DNA of 64,000 bases from CALGYY01 sp964585485 (GCA_964585485.1 CAZPDS010000004.1:1-64000); one strand, 5' to 3'; positions 50,901-59,708 are shown, counted from the first letter of the stretch. Notes: generated by a model not told the origin, from the letters alone. Translations and numbers: made by a program.

Positions 50901-51545
50901 TTTAAAGTAAGTCGGCCATTCTTCATAATCCAACAAACAGTCCATTAATTCGGAAGCATCTTCCCGCTGACTATCGAAGAAGGCGGAGCCGTCGAAGGCC
51001 GTTCGTTCCGCATTCAGCAAGCCAATCCAGGCGATCCTGTATTGCTTTTTTGACACCAGAATCCGGCAGGTTTCGTAAAGAATAAGCTCTTCATCTTTTT
51101 CACGGGTAATCAGGTGGCCTACCTCCCGGACCGCCATGAGCACTTTGGTAAGATTTAGCATCTGACGATCGAGAGATCCCTTATAAAGGGCCATTTCCAG
51201 GTTGGCCATCAGCTCGCGCTCATTTACCGGCTTAACCAAATATCCATAGGGTTCTGATTTGCATACTTTACGTATCATCGCTTCGTCAGAATAGGCCGAA
51301 AGAAAAACAATGGGGATTCCCTCTTGCTCACGGATGTTCGCCGCCGCTTCGATACCATTCATCTCATCCCGAAGCTGAATATCCATGAGAATGACATCCG
51401 GTTTTAACCGGCTGGCTTCCGCCACGGCTTCTTCCCCGCTGGCCAGCAAAGTCACAACCTTATAGCCCGATGCAGTGAGTATTTTCTGCAAGTGAAAAGC
51501 GACGACCGCATCATCATCCACTATCATTACTCTCGGTGCCGACAT
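47928..51545 (-). CDS. Hybrid sensor histidine kinase with N-terminal receiver, GAF and PAS domains
   Basis: 1205-aa cytoplasmic phosphorelay kinase with no transmembrane segment. Order: receiver 1 (about 1-125; DVILMDIQLRDEMNG), GAF-like region (about 150-300), PAS (about 320-430), PAS (about 440-565), coiled coil, PAS (about 595-705), HisKA with His731 in MSHEIRTPMNAVIGFS, HATPase with NIVGNAVKFTEKGG and YGGTGLGLYISRRF, and receiver 2 with Asp1024 in LIFMDIRMPVMDG. The last 110 residues are helical with no HPt histidine motif. It sits between a HisKA_2 kinase and a lone receiver, and phosphate could pass among all three. Confidence 0.92.
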   Translation of the reverse strand: MSAPRVMIVDDDAVVAFHLQKILTASGYKVVTLLASGEEAVAEASRLKPDVILMDIQLRDEMNGIEAAANIREQEGIPIVFLSAYSDEAMIRKVCKSEPYGYLVKPVNERELMANLEMALYKGSLDRQMLNLTKVLMAVREVGHLITREKDEELILYETCRILVSKKQYRIAWIGLLNAERTAFDGSAFFDSQREDASELMDCLLDYEEWPTYFKEALNDNEAVVYQESSTIMIPPQWRDLLSERGLESACANPVGLPNESVGVLWVMSSQENAFTFEEVELLQELANDIGFAIQSRREETKRRQAEEALHESESKARIIAEQTGQLIFDYDITSGQIEWAGTTESVTGYSPEQMSLAGIKFWEAHLHPDDHDRVMQILQQAIETHSLYKAEYRFRLPDGRFNFISARGVLVPDITNDGLRLLGKMEDVTDRKMVELALQQSEERFRTLFMEATLPYQSLSEDGVLVDVNNTWLRLLGYERSEVIGANIVTFLHEDYKAMFRQNFPKFFERGESVSVMKVIRKTGEPLLIEFTGRISTDKGSDLRRSHCILKDITEQSRIKQQLEGYKEQLEELVVERTAKLSKVVSLLDSTLDSTPDGIMVVALDGKITKVNDRLFSFFPVEKNLIKHASFPFFLKQISPHLAEPSIVETFAAIAMEHTTGHVLEFALTKGKILECFTSPQMQDGKMVGIHYTFSDITRRKNIEQELIVARNQAEMASRAKSEFLANMSHEIRTPMNAVIGFSDLLDRKVENPEYRNYIKSIKSSGQALLHIINDVLDISKIEAGRMEIHPEPMRLQTVFGEIENIFAMKIAEKMLSFKLKIPADFPFAIIVDELRLQQVLMNIVGNAVKFTEKGGITIKASYKRIDADHIKLRIDVTDTGIGIEEENQKNLFNAFMQSGIQDQKKYGGTGLGLYISRRFIDLMGGSIAVSGKPGKGSTFSLIFDNLQTYEKELAAQNGEDSIDYRKVWFDNQVILIVDDVETNRNLVRSMLASCNLVLVEAHNGMEALKMARVYKPDLIFMDIRMPVMDGLSATQTLRADPELKRIPVVALTASMAEANLTSDQGIKLFDGYLRKPVVINDIINEMIKYIDFTEKPESLQQAEIKAAAKKPFRRSIKDRARLVDTISTSVIPVWEELSRRLSMQQADALARELIRLGQEESVEALFLFGEELASLVKTYNVAQLKTFLVKLPAILDENKLLKK

Positions 51546-51569
51546 AATTACGATGTATTAATTATGAAT

Positions 51570-53615
51570 TCAGGTATCTTTGCGCTTACTTTTTCGCTTA
51601 TCAGGGAAACTTATCGCCACTTTCACTCCGTGATCACTCTGTAATTCGAAAGTTCCTGCCAACTGATGTGTAGCCCACAATTTGACGAGTTTAAGACCGG
51701 ACCCGCTTTGCTCTTCCGGATCGATGCCCGGCAGCAGCCCAATGCCGTTATCGCTCACCTTCAGAAACACGGTACTGTTTTTCGTTTCCAATAGAATTTC
51801 AAGCTCATAGGGCTGCGGTGTTCCCGGGGGAAAGGCGTACTTAAAAGCATTGGTAATTAACTCATTCACGATCATCGCGCAGGGCATTGCTAACGAAACA
51901 TCCAGCCAGACCTGGGGCGCCATTACCGAGATTGAAACAGGGGCGTCTGGCTGTAAGGTTTGATTCAGGTTGTAGGCTAACTCATCAAGGTAGGGCTTCA
52001 TTTCGATCCTTGATAAGTGCTTGCTTTTGTTCAATTGATCGTATATTAAGGCCATCGTAAAGGCTTGCCCTTTTAGTAAAGAAAAGGCCTGACGGCTTTT
52101 GCTTTCTGTTGCTTCCATCAGCTGATGCTCGATCAGATGGATAATGGTTTGCAGATTGTTTTTGACGCGGTGATGCACCTCACGTATCAACACTTCGCGC
52201 TCTTCCAGAGATTCCATTAGCTGATTCTGCGTTTCCCGGTATCGGGTAACATCGGTAAATATGATCGTCATCATGTCCTGATCCATCAGGAAAGATGAAA
52301 CGAAAAGAAAACGCTGAATGCTATCAAAAAACATTTCGTAAGAATCCGTAAACGTTTGATTTTGCAAAATGTCCGATGCAATGAAAGGGTGCGTTGGCCA
52401 CTCCGGAAAAACCGTCATCAGACTTTTATTTATTACCTCCGAAGGCTCCAGATTCAGGATTTTTCCAAAAGCCGGATTGGCATCCCTGATGACATAATCA
52501 ACGAGGGTTCCTTCATCATCATAGTTTAACTGAAGAAGCACCACCGCCTCGTTCATATTCTGAACCAGCCCCCGGTAGAGTCGTTCCATCGATTCCCTGG
52601 CATCGCGGCTATTTCGCTGCTCGGTGATATCCAGAATAATTCCATCAATGTAAACGATCTGACTTGACTCATCCAGATAATGAATGCTACGCTCCCATAC
52701 CCAGTGTACTTCACCGTTGATATCGCGTATTCTATACTCCACTTCGTATCGGTAACGGCCGCGGTAGGCCTCCATAATTGTTTCTTTCACCAAGGAAAGA
52801 TCTTCCGGCAGTATAATGTCGGCATAACTGATCTTCCCCCCTCGTTTAAAGTCATCAGCCGCATAGCCTGTAAGGTATATGATCGCATCACTCACATAGG
52901 TCATGTACCAGGGAGGATTCAACTCGCAGCGAAAAACAACCGCCGGAAGATTGGCCACAAGCGACTGAAAGCGCTCTTCACTCAATTTAAGTTCTTGCTC
53001 ATATTGAGCCAGACGGTCCATAACCTCGGCCTGTTCGGTGTTGATTTCGAAATGAGTATCCGCCGGGGAACCCGCGGCCGGATCCGCGGATTGCTTATCT
53101 GTAAGCGAAGTTGAAGCTGGTTTGCCGGGATGACGCTGATAAAAAATACCGGCATTCATCGCCGAAGCCAAGGTGCGCATCATGATGTTAAGCCGTCGTG
53201 TCGAAATGATTGGAACGTTGTGCGGACCAGCCGGAACATTCCGTTCGTCTTCTTTGATGCGAAAATGGGTTAACACTATACAACCGATAAACATACCATC
53301 AAAGTAAACCGGATAAGCAGCCAAATTATAACCGTATTCAGAGGGGCGCACAATGAGTTCCCGCGAATTGCTCAATTCTTCCACGATATCCACAGCATTC
53401 GAAAAAGGCTCCACATAAAAGCGTTCGGCTTTCCCATCGCGCTGTTGCACCACATCATCATTAAGACTATAGGCAACCAGGGTACCCGCTGAATCCACAA
53501 AACCCACCGTTGCGCCGGTTAACACCGAAAACAGCGAGATGTTTTTATTCAATCCCTCGCAATCAATTCCCGGGACAAGCTGTGCGAGATGCTGACTTTT
53601 TTCACATGGGTCCAT
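51570..53615 (-). CDS. PAS-containing HisKA_2 sensor histidine kinase
   Basis: 681 aa, no transmembrane segment. The N-terminal 150 residues (ISLFSVLTGATVGFVDSAGT, AAYPVYFDGMFIGCIVLTHF) resemble a PocR-like sensory domain without its cysteines. Two PAS domains follow (about 205-335 and 345-460); the first has the PAC motif YRYEVEYRIRDINGEVHW. The kinase core is of the HisKA_2 type with His482 in REVHHRVKNNLQTIIHL, then an ATPase with CAMIVNELITNAFKYAF. Such kinases often signal by lone receivers and serve stress or light responses. It is the first gene of the three-gene unit. Confidence 0.9.
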   Translation of the reverse strand: MDPCEKSQHLAQLVPGIDCEGLNKNISLFSVLTGATVGFVDSAGTLVAYSLNDDVVQQRDGKAERFYVEPFSNAVDIVEELSNSRELIVRPSEYGYNLAAYPVYFDGMFIGCIVLTHFRIKEDERNVPAGPHNVPIISTRRLNIMMRTLASAMNAGIFYQRHPGKPASTSLTDKQSADPAAGSPADTHFEINTEQAEVMDRLAQYEQELKLSEERFQSLVANLPAVVFRCELNPPWYMTYVSDAIIYLTGYAADDFKRGGKISYADIILPEDLSLVKETIMEAYRGRYRYEVEYRIRDINGEVHWVWERSIHYLDESSQIVYIDGIILDITEQRNSRDARESMERLYRGLVQNMNEAVVLLQLNYDDEGTLVDYVIRDANPAFGKILNLEPSEVINKSLMTVFPEWPTHPFIASDILQNQTFTDSYEMFFDSIQRFLFVSSFLMDQDMMTIIFTDVTRYRETQNQLMESLEEREVLIREVHHRVKNNLQTIIHLIEHQLMEATESKSRQAFSLLKGQAFTMALIYDQLNKSKHLSRIEMKPYLDELAYNLNQTLQPDAPVSISVMAPQVWLDVSLAMPCAMIVNELITNAFKYAFPPGTPQPYELEILLETKNSTVFLKVSDNGIGLLPGIDPEEQSGSGLKLVKLWATHQLAGTFELQSDHGVKVAISFPDKRKSKRKDT

Positions 53616-53720
53616 AGCAAATTGCGAAAGAAATTGTTTAGGGCAAGGGATGATCCGGAGTAAGTATCTGGATTTTTATGCTAATATATAAAAATGTTAA
53701 TAAAAATACAAACAATGCAT

Positions 53721-53752
53721 AAAAAAAAGAGGCTGACAAGAACGTCAGCCTC
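53721..53752 (-). terminator. Terminator of pckA
   Basis: Stem GAGGCTGAC (53729-53737) with GTCAGCCTC (53744-53752), perfect 9 bp. On the minus strand it ends in eight T, stopping pckA 25 bases after its stop codon. Confidence 0.85.
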
Positions 53753-53776
53753 GAAAGAGTTGGATCACCGGGCCGA

Positions 53777-55417
53777 TTAAATCAGAGGGCCGGCGGCCAC
53801 CAGACGCTTTCCTTCTTCATTATCGGTGAAGTTTTCAAAGTTACGGATGAATTTTTGGGCCAATTCGCGGGCTGCTTCATCCCACTTCGCCGGATCCTGC
53901 CAAAGGTTGCGGGGATTGAGAATCCCCGGCTTCACGCCTTTTACATTCTTAGGAATCATCAGGTTCAGTAAGGGAAGATGCTCATATTCTTCATGCAACA
54001 GTGTACCTTCAAGAATGGCATCGATGATAGCACGTGTACTGGGAATATCAATACGATTTCCAACCCCATAAGGTCCACCAATCCAACCTGTATTGACAAG
54101 CCATGCGGTTGAACCATATTTTTCCATTTTACGCGCCAGTTCAAAGGCATATTTGGTAGGATGCAGCAAGAGGAAGGCGGCGCCAAAACAACTCGAGAAG
54201 GTCGGCTGCGGTTCTTTAATACCGCGTTCGGTGCCGGCTACTTTCGCCGTGTAGCCGCTCAAAAAGTGATACATGGTCTGATCACGGTCAAGTTTGGCCA
54301 CCGGAGGAAACACACCGAAAGCATCAGCCGTCAGAAAAATAATATTCCGTGGATGTCCACCTTTAGAAACAGGTTTAACGATATTTGGAATGTGATAAAT
54401 CGGGTATGAAACACGGGTATTCTCTGTTTTAGACGCATCATTAAAATCAATGGCGCCCGTAGCCGCATCGTAAACAACATTTTCAAGCAGGGCATCCCGT
54501 TTAATCGCATTCCAGATATCCGGCTCGTTTTCTTTGCTGAGTTTAATGCACTTTGCATAGCAACCGCCTTCAAAATTAAACACGCCCTCATCATCCCAAC
54601 CATGCTCATCATCACCAATCAGGAACCGTTTCGGGTCGGCCGACAAGGTTGTTTTCCCGGTACCGCTTAATCCAAAGAACAGCGCCGTATCACCCTCTTT
54701 CCCCATATTTGCACTGCAATGCATGGCAGCGATTCCTTCGAGGGGCAAAAAATAATTCATGATAGAGAACATTCCTTTTTTGATTTCCCCGCCGTACCAG
54801 GTTCCACCTACAACGGCCATACGTTCCTTAATATTGAAGGCCGCAAAGACCTCGCTGTTCAGGCCCTGCTCTTTCCACTTCGGGTTATTGGTTTTACAAG
54901 CATGCAGCATCACGAAATCCGGTGTAAACGACTGCAGCTCCTGGTCCGTAGGCCGTATGAACATGTTTTTTACAAAATGCGCCGCCCAGGCCACTTCGGT
55001 AACCAGACGAATGCGGAGGCGTGTGTTTTCATTCGCACCGCAGTAGGCATCCTGAACATAAAGTTTCTTTCCTGATAACTGAGTTTTACTGGTATCCACC
55101 AGACTCTGCCAGACTTCTTCGGAAATTGGTTTGTTGTCGGATCCCTTGCGGGTTGGAGCAGCCCACCAAATGTTGTTTTCCGACACACTTTCTTTCACAA
55201 TATATTTATCCTTGGGCGAACGGCCCGTAAAGATACCGGTATCCACCGTTACGGCGCCGGTATTCGTTTCAACTCCTTTTTCAAAGCCCTGAAGATTTCC
55301 ATCCGTTTCGTGCCGATACAAATCCTCGTAGGACAAATTGTGAAAAATCTCATTTACATCTGTGATCCCGTACTGTGCGAGATCGGCCAGAAGGTTGTTA
55401 TGTAAATCACCGCTCAT
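53777..55417 (-). CDS. pckA: Phosphoenolpyruvate carboxykinase (ATP)
   Basis: ATP-dependent PEPCK, 546 aa, linking oxaloacetate and PEP. The kinase loop is FFGLSGTGKTTLSAD, with the metal site GDDEHGWDDEGVFNFEGGCYAK and the substrate loop DTGIFTGRSPKDKYIVKE. KPVSKGGHPRNIIFLTADAFGV and GIKEPQPTFSSCFGAAFL are also diagnostic. It has a strong promoter. It lies directly downstream of ppdK on the same strand but is separated by a terminator and its own promoter. Together they control PEP, oxaloacetate and pyruvate exchange. Confidence 0.97.
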   Translation of the reverse strand: MSGDLHNNLLADLAQYGITDVNEIFHNLSYEDLYRHETDGNLQGFEKGVETNTGAVTVDTGIFTGRSPKDKYIVKESVSENNIWWAAPTRKGSDNKPISEEVWQSLVDTSKTQLSGKKLYVQDAYCGANENTRLRIRLVTEVAWAAHFVKNMFIRPTDQELQSFTPDFVMLHACKTNNPKWKEQGLNSEVFAAFNIKERMAVVGGTWYGGEIKKGMFSIMNYFLPLEGIAAMHCSANMGKEGDTALFFGLSGTGKTTLSADPKRFLIGDDEHGWDDEGVFNFEGGCYAKCIKLSKENEPDIWNAIKRDALLENVVYDAATGAIDFNDASKTENTRVSYPIYHIPNIVKPVSKGGHPRNIIFLTADAFGVFPPVAKLDRDQTMYHFLSGYTAKVAGTERGIKEPQPTFSSCFGAAFLLLHPTKYAFELARKMEKYGSTAWLVNTGWIGGPYGVGNRIDIPSTRAIIDAILEGTLLHEEYEHLPLLNLMIPKNVKGVKPGILNPRNLWQDPAKWDEAARELAQKFIRNFENFTDNEEGKRLVAAGPLI

Positions 55418-55451
55418 GATAGAATTAGGATTTAAGGGGATTATTTTGCCG

Positions 55452-55480
55452 CAAATTTAGATAAACTTATTCAGACACAA
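55452..55480 (-). promoter_or_regulatory. Promoter of pckA
   Basis: On the minus strand TTG (55480-55478) is followed after 18 bases by TAAATTTG (55459-55452), an exact TAnnTTTG, 34 bases before the ATG. Confidence 0.75.
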
Positions 55481-55532
55481 GTCTAGGCTATCATTATTTT
55501 TACTTACCCTGCCCGAAGTCTAAACGATAACC

Positions 55533-55568
55533 AAAAAAAAGGCTGCCATCCAGGCAGCCTCTTTTTTT
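55533..55568 (-). terminator. Terminator of ppdK
   Basis: AGGCTGCC-ATCCA-GGCAGCCT, a perfect 8-bp stem, with A-run and T-run on the two sides; on the minus strand it lies 11 bases after the ppdK stop and before the pckA promoter. The same stem family occurs at 22679, 30571 and 53721. Confidence 0.85.
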
Positions 55569-55579
55569 GGTTTAGCTCA

Positions 55580-58462
55580 TTATTTCCGGGCTTTCGCTTT
55601 GGCCTTTACCTTGGCCTTGGGCTTAGCCGCGGCTTTTTTAGGGGCTGCTTTTGCCTTGGCAACCGTTTTCCTGGCCGGCGCTTTGGCAGCCGCCTTTTTG
55701 GCCGGTGCCTTCTTCGTCGGTTTGGCGGTCATGCTTTCGCGAACCGTTGCCTGCGCGGCGGCCATGATGGCGATGGGAACGCGGAAGGGAGAGCAACTCA
55801 CGTAGTTGAATCCCAAACGGTGGCAGAACTCAACAGACGAAGGTTCACCGCCATGTTCACCACAGATGCCGATTTTCAGGTCTTTCCGTGTAGCACGGCC
55901 TTTTTCCACAGCAATTTCCATCAGTTGGCCAATGCCTTCCTGGTCGAGGACATTGAACGGATCTTCTGGTAAAATTTTCTTACCGAGATAATCCGGCAGG
56001 AAGCTGCCAATATCGTCGCGGGAGAAACCAAAACCCATCTGTGTGAGGTCATTGGTACCAAAAGAGAAGAACTGTGCAACACCGGCAATTTTATCGGCAG
56101 TAAGGGCGGCACGCGGAATTTCAATCATCGTACCCACCATGTGCTTGATCTCTTTCATCTTGAATTTGGCGAGTACTTCATGGTATACACGTTCGATGAT
56201 TTCATACTGATGCTTGAGCTCCTGATCAACACAGGTAACCGGAATCATAATTTCCGGGAAGGGATTCTTCTTTTCCTTAATCAACTCAGCCGTCGCTTCA
56301 AAGATAGCGCGTACCTGCATTTCGGTGATTTCCGGGTAAGTGATCCCCAAACGAACACCACGGTGACCCATCATCGGGTTGGTTTCATGAAGGCTGTCGG
56401 CACGTTCAGAAAATTCCTTGATCGAGATATTAAGAGCCTTGGATAGTTTTTCACGTTCCTCGGCAATCGTCGGAATAAACTCATGCAAAGGCGGGTCAAG
56501 GGTGCGGAAAGTAACCGGGAAGCCGTTCATGGCCGCCATGGTACCTTTAACGTCGGCTTTCACAAAGGGGAAAAGTTCGTCAAGCGCCTTGCGACGTTCA
56601 GCTTCGGTTTTGGAAGCAATCATCTTACGCAGGCTGAACAAGGCTTTCTCGGAATTCTTACCGTAGAACATATGCTCCGTACGGAACAGTCCGATACCTT
56701 CCGCGCCAAAGGCACGGGCACGTGCTGCATCCTCGGGGGTATCTGCATTGGTACGTACTCGCATTTTGCGGACATCATTACAAATTTTCATGAAGGCTAC
56801 AAAATCCGGGTTTTCTTCCGCTGATTTTTTCATAGGAAGTTCGCCTTTATAAACATAGCCCTTGGAGCCATTCAGCGAGATAAAATCACCTTCTTTCAAG
56901 GTCTGTCCATCCGGTGTAATCATGGTACGCTTGCTAACTTCAATTTTCAGCGTGCCGGCACCAACGATACAACATTTCCCCCAACCGCGTGCCACCAGGG
57001 CGGCGTGCGAGGTCATACCACCGCGACCGGTCAGGATAGCTTCGGCGGCACGCATTCCTTCGATATCTTCAGGGTTGGTTTCCTCACGTACCAAAATCAC
57101 CTGTTTGCCTTTCTTGGCCCAGGCTACAGCATCTTCAGAGGTAAACACGATGTGACCCGTGGCGCCTCCGGGACCAGCCGGAAGACCCTTGGCGATAACC
57201 GGTGCTTTCTTTTCGAAAGCAGCGTCCAGGGTGGGGTGCAACAATTCATCCAATTGCGAAGGTTGCACGCGCATAATGGCTTCGTGCTTGCTGATCCGCT
57301 TTTCCTTCAACATGTCCAACGCCATTCGAACGGCAGCAGGGCCATTGCGTTTACCCACGCGGCACTGCAGCATATATAATCGTTTTTCCTGAATAGTAAA
57401 CTCAATATCCAGCATATCCCTGTAATGATTCTCCAGGTTGCGCTCAATTTTATAAAGTTCCTTGTAGACCTCTGGCATGCCCTTTTCCAGGGAAACCAGG
57501 TTGCGGTTGTGTTCGGATTTACCCTGTTCATTGATGGGGTTCGGTGTGCGGGTTCCTGCCACGACATCTTCGCCCTGGGCATTCACCAACCACTCTCCGT
57601 AAAAATAATTCTCGCCGGTCGCCGGATTGCGCGTAAAGGCCACACCGGTAGCGGAGCTTTCGCCCATGTTTCCAAAAACCATCGACTGTACATTCACCGC
57701 GGTGCCCCACTCATCGGGGATACCTTCAATGCGGCGATAGGAAATAGCACGCTTTCCGTTCCAACTCTGGAATACCGCACTAACTGCGCCCCACAACTGT
57801 TCCATGGCATCTTCCGGGAAAGGTTTTCCTAAAACTGACTTCACTTTCTTTTTGTAGATCTCAACCAATTCTTTCAGATCGTCGGCACTAAGTTCTGTTT
57901 CGCCTTTAACCTTGCGGTCGACAATCATTTTGTGCAATTCACGCTCAAGCTGCTGACGAACGCCCATGCCTTCTTTAGGCTCAATACCGGCCGCTTTTTC
58001 CATAACCACATCAGAATACATCTGGATCAGACGACGCTGTGAATCATAGACAAAGCGGGGATTCCCGGTCTTTTTAATGAGTCCGTCGCGGGTAGCATTA
58101 TTCAAACCTACGTTCAGCACCGTTTCCATCATTCCAGGCATAGAGGCACGGGCACCGGAACGAACCGATACGAGCATCGGATTAACTTTATCACCGAATT
58201 TCGAGCCCATCTCCTTCTCCGCACGGGCCAGAGCTTCCATTACCTGAGCCTTTAGTTCAGCAGGATATTTACCCTTATTTTTGTAATATAACGTGCAGAC
58301 TTCTGTGCTAATCGTGAAGCCCGCCGGCACTGGAAGGCCAATGTTGACCATCTCAGCCAGGTTCGCTCCTTTACCTCCCAGGAGGTTTTTCATATCTGCT
58401 TTGCCGTCTGCTTTCTTGCCGCCAAAGTAATAGACAAATTTTGTCTTCGTTGCTTTTGCCAT
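55580..58462 (-). CDS. ppdK: Pyruvate, phosphate dikinase with lysine-rich C-terminal tail
   Basis: Converts pyruvate, ATP and Pi to PEP, AMP and PPi. The ATP-grasp domain (about 1-350) starts FVYYFGGKKADGK; the phosphohistidine is His486 in GRGGMTSHAALVARGWG; the PEP-binding barrel has HRGVRLGITYPEI and FFSFGTNDLTQ, and the end of the enzyme reads GICGEHGGEPSSVEF ... CSPFRVPIAIMAAAQ. The usual length is about 875-910 aa; here about 50 further residues (about 911-960) are almost only Lys, Ala, Pro and Arg, like a histone H1 tail. The tail is in frame and ends at a normal stop. Own promoter and terminator. Confidence 0.97.
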   Translation of the reverse strand: MAKATKTKFVYYFGGKKADGKADMKNLLGGKGANLAEMVNIGLPVPAGFTISTEVCTLYYKNKGKYPAELKAQVMEALARAEKEMGSKFGDKVNPMLVSVRSGARASMPGMMETVLNVGLNNATRDGLIKKTGNPRFVYDSQRRLIQMYSDVVMEKAAGIEPKEGMGVRQQLERELHKMIVDRKVKGETELSADDLKELVEIYKKKVKSVLGKPFPEDAMEQLWGAVSAVFQSWNGKRAISYRRIEGIPDEWGTAVNVQSMVFGNMGESSATGVAFTRNPATGENYFYGEWLVNAQGEDVVAGTRTPNPINEQGKSEHNRNLVSLEKGMPEVYKELYKIERNLENHYRDMLDIEFTIQEKRLYMLQCRVGKRNGPAAVRMALDMLKEKRISKHEAIMRVQPSQLDELLHPTLDAAFEKKAPVIAKGLPAGPGGATGHIVFTSEDAVAWAKKGKQVILVREETNPEDIEGMRAAEAILTGRGGMTSHAALVARGWGKCCIVGAGTLKIEVSKRTMITPDGQTLKEGDFISLNGSKGYVYKGELPMKKSAEENPDFVAFMKICNDVRKMRVRTNADTPEDAARARAFGAEGIGLFRTEHMFYGKNSEKALFSLRKMIASKTEAERRKALDELFPFVKADVKGTMAAMNGFPVTFRTLDPPLHEFIPTIAEEREKLSKALNISIKEFSERADSLHETNPMMGHRGVRLGITYPEITEMQVRAIFEATAELIKEKKNPFPEIMIPVTCVDQELKHQYEIIERVYHEVLAKFKMKEIKHMVGTMIEIPRAALTADKIAGVAQFFSFGTNDLTQMGFGFSRDDIGSFLPDYLGKKILPEDPFNVLDQEGIGQLMEIAVEKGRATRKDLKIGICGEHGGEPSSVEFCHRLGFNYVSCSPFRVPIAIMAAAQATVRESMTAKPTKKAPAKKAAAKAPARKTVAKAKAAPKKAAAKPKAKVKAKAKARK

Positions 58463-58532
58463 AAAATAAAGTCTCCTATTGCTTGATTGTTAATTATTTG
58501 AATATGGAAATCGGCACACTTGTTACCAAGCG

Positions 58533-58540
58533 CAAATGTA
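58533..58540 (-). promoter_or_regulatory. Putative -7 element of ppdK
   Basis: Minus-strand TACATTTG is an exact TAnnTTTG match, 70 bases upstream of the ATG. A second exact match, TATTTTTG, lies at 58557-58550. No TTG at -33 from the first. Confidence 0.5.
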
Positions 58541-58603
58541 CGTAAAAATCAAAAATAGAGCGGTAAATATGTGAGAAATTTCCCTGAAAATCAGAGGCAG
58601 GCC

Positions 58604-58632
58604 CAAAAAAAGCCGGACAGTAAGGTCCGGCT
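58604..58632 (-). terminator. Terminator of the DUF4476 gene
   Basis: On the minus strand GCCGGAC (58631-58625) and GTCCGGC (58618-58612) form a perfect 7-bp stem, extended by a flanking A-T pair, and the tract TTTTTTT follows, about 20 bases after the stop. Confidence 0.8.
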
Positions 58633-58651
58633 TCGCTTGCTATTACAAGGT

Positions 58652-59641
58652 CTAACGACGACCTGTGATATATTCGTTCAATTCATCAATGGAACTGGAA
58701 AAGGTGAACGCATCATTTACGCGGTAATAGTTGCCAGGATCGAACACGTGTCCGTAAGCAAACTTGGCAAAGTCAAGTTTACTGTCTTCAAAACTGAAGG
58801 TACCCATCACCCACTTAACCTGATCGCTCGTCATACAGTTGCTGCCCAGAACCTGCTTGGCGATGGTAAGCTTATCACTCTCAAACGACTTAGACTGGAT
58901 GGTCTGCTGAGCCGCTGCAAAATCAGCTTCGTTCATTGGCCAGGGACAGCCGATCGGGCCGCTGTAACCCTGCATTATGTAATGCTCCGGTTGAGCCTGA
59001 TCCATCACCACTACATCGCCGCTGGTGGAGGTCGTGGTGGTTACGGTGGTAGTGGTCACCGAAGATTGCGTCTGTACGCCGGGGATAGTCATGCTGACGT
59101 TCATGTTCATGTTCACGTTTTCACCGGTAACCGGATCAGTCACATTAACATTCATGGCAGCGGCATTGGGATTCACTACGGCATTGTCAACCGTGGTGGT
59201 GATGGTCTGCGTCTGAACATTGGTCCCGGCTACAACCGTACCCTGAAGATTCAGCGGGGCGGCATACTGATTCGGTTCCGGAGCAACATTACCGGTGGCC
59301 GGAGCAAAGCTGTTAACCCGCAAAACATAGGCACCTTTGTTGTTTTTCTTGACCACATACGTAAGATCGTTGGGGATGTTATCGGCATCACGGGTCATTA
59401 CGTTCTGGTTAATCGGCGGAATGGTTTCATCTTCAAAAATCACCCTCACCATGTAATTGGGGTTGGTTAAACCGGTTACCTTAACGTTAGTCTGCGGAAC
59501 ATCATTCTGCCGTATACCGTCAACGATGACGTAAAATTTTTCACCTTCCTGACTGAATACTACCACGCTTGAAGCGATCTGCGCGAAGGATCCAAGGCTT
59601 AAACCAAGGAACAGTACTGCGAGTAAAATAGTCTTTTTCAT
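58652..59641 (-). CDS. Secreted DUF4476-domain protein
   Basis: 329 aa with a signal peptide (TILLAVLFLGLSLGSFAQ). The N-terminal third forms strands (SSVVVFSQEGEKFYVIVDG, VKVTGLTNPNYMVRVIFED); a long middle part is rich in Val, Thr and Asn (repeated VTTTT-like runs), and the C-terminal 95 residues are a DUF4476 domain (FAAAQQTIQSKSFESDKLTI, VKWVMGTFSFEDSKLDFAKF). Family function is unknown; members are common in Bacteroidota. It has a promoter and its own terminator. Confidence 0.85.
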   Translation of the reverse strand: MKKTILLAVLFLGLSLGSFAQIASSVVVFSQEGEKFYVIVDGIRQNDVPQTNVKVTGLTNPNYMVRVIFEDETIPPINQNVMTRDADNIPNDLTYVVKKNNKGAYVLRVNSFAPATGNVAPEPNQYAAPLNLQGTVVAGTNVQTQTITTTVDNAVVNPNAAAMNVNVTDPVTGENVNMNMNVSMTIPGVQTQSSVTTTTVTTTTSTSGDVVVMDQAQPEHYIMQGYSGPIGCPWPMNEADFAAAQQTIQSKSFESDKLTIAKQVLGSNCMTSDQVKWVMGTFSFEDSKLDFAKFAYGHVFDPGNYYRVNDAFTFSSSIDELNEYITGRR

Positions 59642-59676
59642 TTTTAGAAATTATTAGTTAGAAATTTGGTTGGAAA

Positions 59677-59708
59677 CAAAGCGAAATGATTAACATAATT
59701 ATACTCAA
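59677..59708 (-). promoter_or_regulatory. Promoter of the DUF4476 gene
   Basis: On the minus strand TTG (59708-59706) is followed after 21 bases by TCGCTTTG (59684-59677), one base off TAnnTTTG. The ATG lies 35 bases downstream. Confidence 0.55.

Noticed and set aside
58571..59470. 299-codon plus-strand frame opposite the DUF4476 gene
   Set aside because: Antisense to a gene with signal peptide, promoter and terminator; the Gly/His-rich product reflects the Val/Thr/Asn codons of the real gene.
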